Part shown: in pieces, positions 13,564-14,973 of the stretch
Position numbering within the stretch: position 1 is the stretch's first letter
Layout: each line of letters opens with the position of its first letter
Assembly (NCBI GenBank): GCA_002159155.1
Contig: LZRQ01000075.1
Span: forward strand, 1 to 14,973
Origin: Firmicutes bacterium ZCTH02-B6
Lineage (GTDB): Bacteria; Bacillota; Limnochordia; Limnochordales; ZCTH02-B6
Length of the DNA: 14,973 nt
Reading direction: 5' to 3'
The notes under the pieces: generated by a model
Databases searched by the model: none
Seen by the model: the letters and a program-made list of their open reading frames with translations, nothing else
What the model was told of the DNA's origin: nothing
Position numbers and translations under genes: made by a program

Positions 13564-14973
13564 ATGACGGAAAGACCCAAGACCAACCGGCTGATCCACG
13601 AGAGCAGCCCGTACTTGCGCCAGCACGCCCACAACCCGGTGGACTGGTACCCGTGGGGCACAGAGGCCATGGAGCGTGCCCGGAGAGAGAACAAGCCCAT
13701 CCTGCTCAGCATCGGTTACAGCGCTTGTCACTGGTGCCACGTCATGGAACGGGAGTCTTTCACCGACCCCGAGATCGCCGCGATCATGAACGAGCACTTC
13801 GTCAACATCAAGGTGGACCGGGAGGAACGCCCGGACCTGGACCACACGTATCAGCTCGCGGCCCAGGTACTGTCGGGACAGGGCGGCTGGCCCTTGACGG
13901 TGGTATTGACGCCCGATCTGCGGCCATTTTTCGCCGGCACCTACTTCCCTCCCGAGGATCGCTACGGCCGGCCCGGCTTCAAGCGGGTGCTGTTGACGTT
14001 GCAGAAAGTGTACGCGGCCGAGCCTGACCGCATCGAGCGGGTGGCCGCCGAAGTGGCGCAAGCGTTGGGGAAGGCCAACCAGCTTGGCCGGACCGGAACC
14101 CGCTCCGTGCCCGGCCGCGACCTGGTCCGCCAAGGTGTCGAGCGGCTCCTGGCGACCGCGGACCGCGCCTGGGGCGGTTTCGGTGGCGCGCCCAAGTTCC
14201 CCGTCGTGCCCAACCTGCAGCTCCTGCAGCGCTGGGGGTATCTGGAAGAGGATGACGAAGCGCTGGCCATCGTGGATCTCACCCTTGAACGCATGGCCAA
14301 AGGGGGGATCTACGATCAGCTCGGCGGCGGCTTTCACCGGTACTCGGTCGATCGCTTTTGGCGGGTTCCCCATTTCGAGAAGATGCTGTACGATAATGGG
14401 CTTTTGGCTGTGCTGTACCTGGAAGCGTGGCAGCGGACGGGGCGGCCCTTGTATGAGCAAGTGGTGCGGGAAACGCTCGCCTACATCCTCCGGGAGATGA
14501 CGGATCCTGCTGGCGGGTTCTATTCGTCCCAGGATGCCGACAGCGAGGGTGAGGAGGGGCGGTTTTTCGTATGGCGTCCCGCTGAGGTGAGGGAGGCCCT
14601 TGGAGAGCCGCTGGCAGGGTTGTTTTGCCTGGCCTACGGCGTAACCGACGAGGGGAACTTCGAAGACGGCGCCAGCGTGTTGCACGTAGCCATGGAGCCC
14701 AGCGAGATCGCAAGCATCCGGAGCATGGATGAGAATGACGTGCGGCAAAAGCTGCAAGCGGCCCGGGAGCGGTTATTCGCCGCACGGGAAACGCGGGTGC
14801 GGCCCCAGCGGGACGACAAGGTGCTGGTCGATTGGAACGCGCTGCTGATTTCCGCCTTGGCCAAGGCCGCGGCCGCGTTGAACGAACCGCTATGGCTTGC
14901 CGCAGCAAGGCGGGCCGTGGCCTATGTGCGGGAGCGGCTGACGACACCCGCCGGGAATCTGCTCCATACGGTC
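13564..14973 (+). CDS. yyaL: YyaL-type thioredoxin-fold protein (DUF255), 3' truncated by window edge
   Basis: The frame is open from the ATG at 13564 to the last base, 470 codons with no stop. Full family members have roughly 650-700 residues, so about two thirds is present. The N-terminal DUF255/thioredoxin-like domain (about 5-165) shows NRLIHESSPYLRQHAHNPVDWYPW (8-31), then YSACHWCHVM (52-61) with the CxxC pair Cys55/Cys58, then VDREERPDLD (84-93) and GQGGWPLTVVLTPDLRPFF (105-123). The following part contains GGFGGAPKFP, YDQLGGGFHRYSVD, PHFEKMLYDN and YSSQDADSEG, characteristic of the (alpha/alpha)6-barrel-like portion related to sugar epimerases. The start is supported by AGGAGGG about eight bases upstream. 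Family members are common in bacteria and archaea and related to animal spermatogenesis-associated protein 20; their reaction is not established. The CxxC suggests redox or metal chemistry in the cytoplasm, since no signal peptide is visible. Confidence 0.95.
   Translation, partial: MTERPKTNRLIHESSPYLRQHAHNPVDWYPWGTEAMERARRENKPILLSIGYSACHWCHVMERESFTDPEIAAIMNEHFVNIKVDREERPDLDHTYQLAAQVLSGQGGWPLTVVLTPDLRPFFAGTYFPPEDRYGRPGFKRVLLTLQKVYAAEPDRIERVAAEVAQALGKANQLGRTGTRSVPGRDLVRQGVERLLATADRAWGGFGGAPKFPVVPNLQLLQRWGYLEEDDEALAIVDLTLERMAKGGIYDQLGGGFHRYSVDRFWRVPHFEKMLYDNGLLAVLYLEAWQRTGRPLYEQVVRETLAYILREMTDPAGGFYSSQDADSEGEEGRFFVWRPAEVREALGEPLAGLFCLAYGVTDEGNFEDGASVLHVAMEPSEIASIRSMDENDVRQKLQAARERLFAARETRVRPQRDDKVLVDWNALLISALAKAAAALNEPLWLAAARRAVAYVRERLTTPAGNLLHTV

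Noticed and set aside
13240..14757. 505-codon open frame on the minus strand across the dehydrogenase and YyaL-type genes
   Set aside because: It spans two well-supported plus-strand genes and the gap between them, and its translation is His/Gly/Pro-rich without a motif. It is a compositional shadow.
1..14973. CRISPR array, tRNA, rRNA, insertion sequence, phage or toxin-antitoxin genes
   Set aside because: I looked for regular repeats, transposase-like reading frames and tRNA cloverleafs and found none. The XRE regulator has no toxin-like partner beside it.

Overview
The window is high in G+C, densely coded and uses many GTG starts. It looks like chromosomal DNA of a diderm member of the Firmicutes (Bacillota), for example the Limnochordia or a related high-G+C lineage; that placement is inference. 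It combines a lipopolysaccharide-export ATPase and permease with SLH-domain outer-membrane beta-barrel proteins of the OmpM type, a DUF3084 protein and strong AAGGAGG ribosome binding sites. Diderm Firmicutes such as Negativicutes and Halanaerobiales carry this mix, and classical Proteobacteria do not.

Positions 1-9592 are an outer-membrane biogenesis region, all on the + strand. The tail of an unidentified gene (to 181) overlaps lptB (178-897), which overlaps an LptF/LptG-type permease (894-1982), followed after 26 bases by a DUF3084 membrane and coiled-coil protein (2009-3223). This looks like one translationally coupled transcription unit. A 416-base non-coding stretch precedes a large SLH/coiled-coil/beta-barrel protein (3640-6510) that ends at a near-perfect hairpin terminator. 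A second unit holds a YqgF/RuvX-like RNase H-fold protein (6626-7075), a shorter SLH beta-barrel protein (7135-8538) and a secreted protein with four short repeats and a beta-rich C-terminal half (8604-9521). It closes with a hairpin shared with the convergent gene. Together these genes suggest how this cell exports outer-membrane glycolipid (Lpt), builds pores, and ties the outer membrane to the wall (an SLH domain joined to a long stalk and a barrel).

Positions 9593-14973 are ordinary chromosomal genes: an XRE-type repressor (-) divergent from an orphan ParB-like DNA-binding protein (+) with an altered nucleotide-binding motif; a PfkB-family sugar/nucleoside kinase (-) facing it across a bidirectional terminator; a beta-hydroxyacid dehydrogenase of the 3-hydroxyisobutyrate/tartronate-semialdehyde group (+), divergent from the kinase; and the first 470 codons of a YyaL-type thioredoxin-fold protein (DUF255), which runs off the right edge.

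I saw no tRNA, rRNA, CRISPR array, insertion sequence or phage gene. The most interesting parts are the compact envelope module, especially the unrecognised repeat protein at 8604-9521; the GERR-to-GYRR change in the ParB-like protein; and a short element shared by two intergenic regions.
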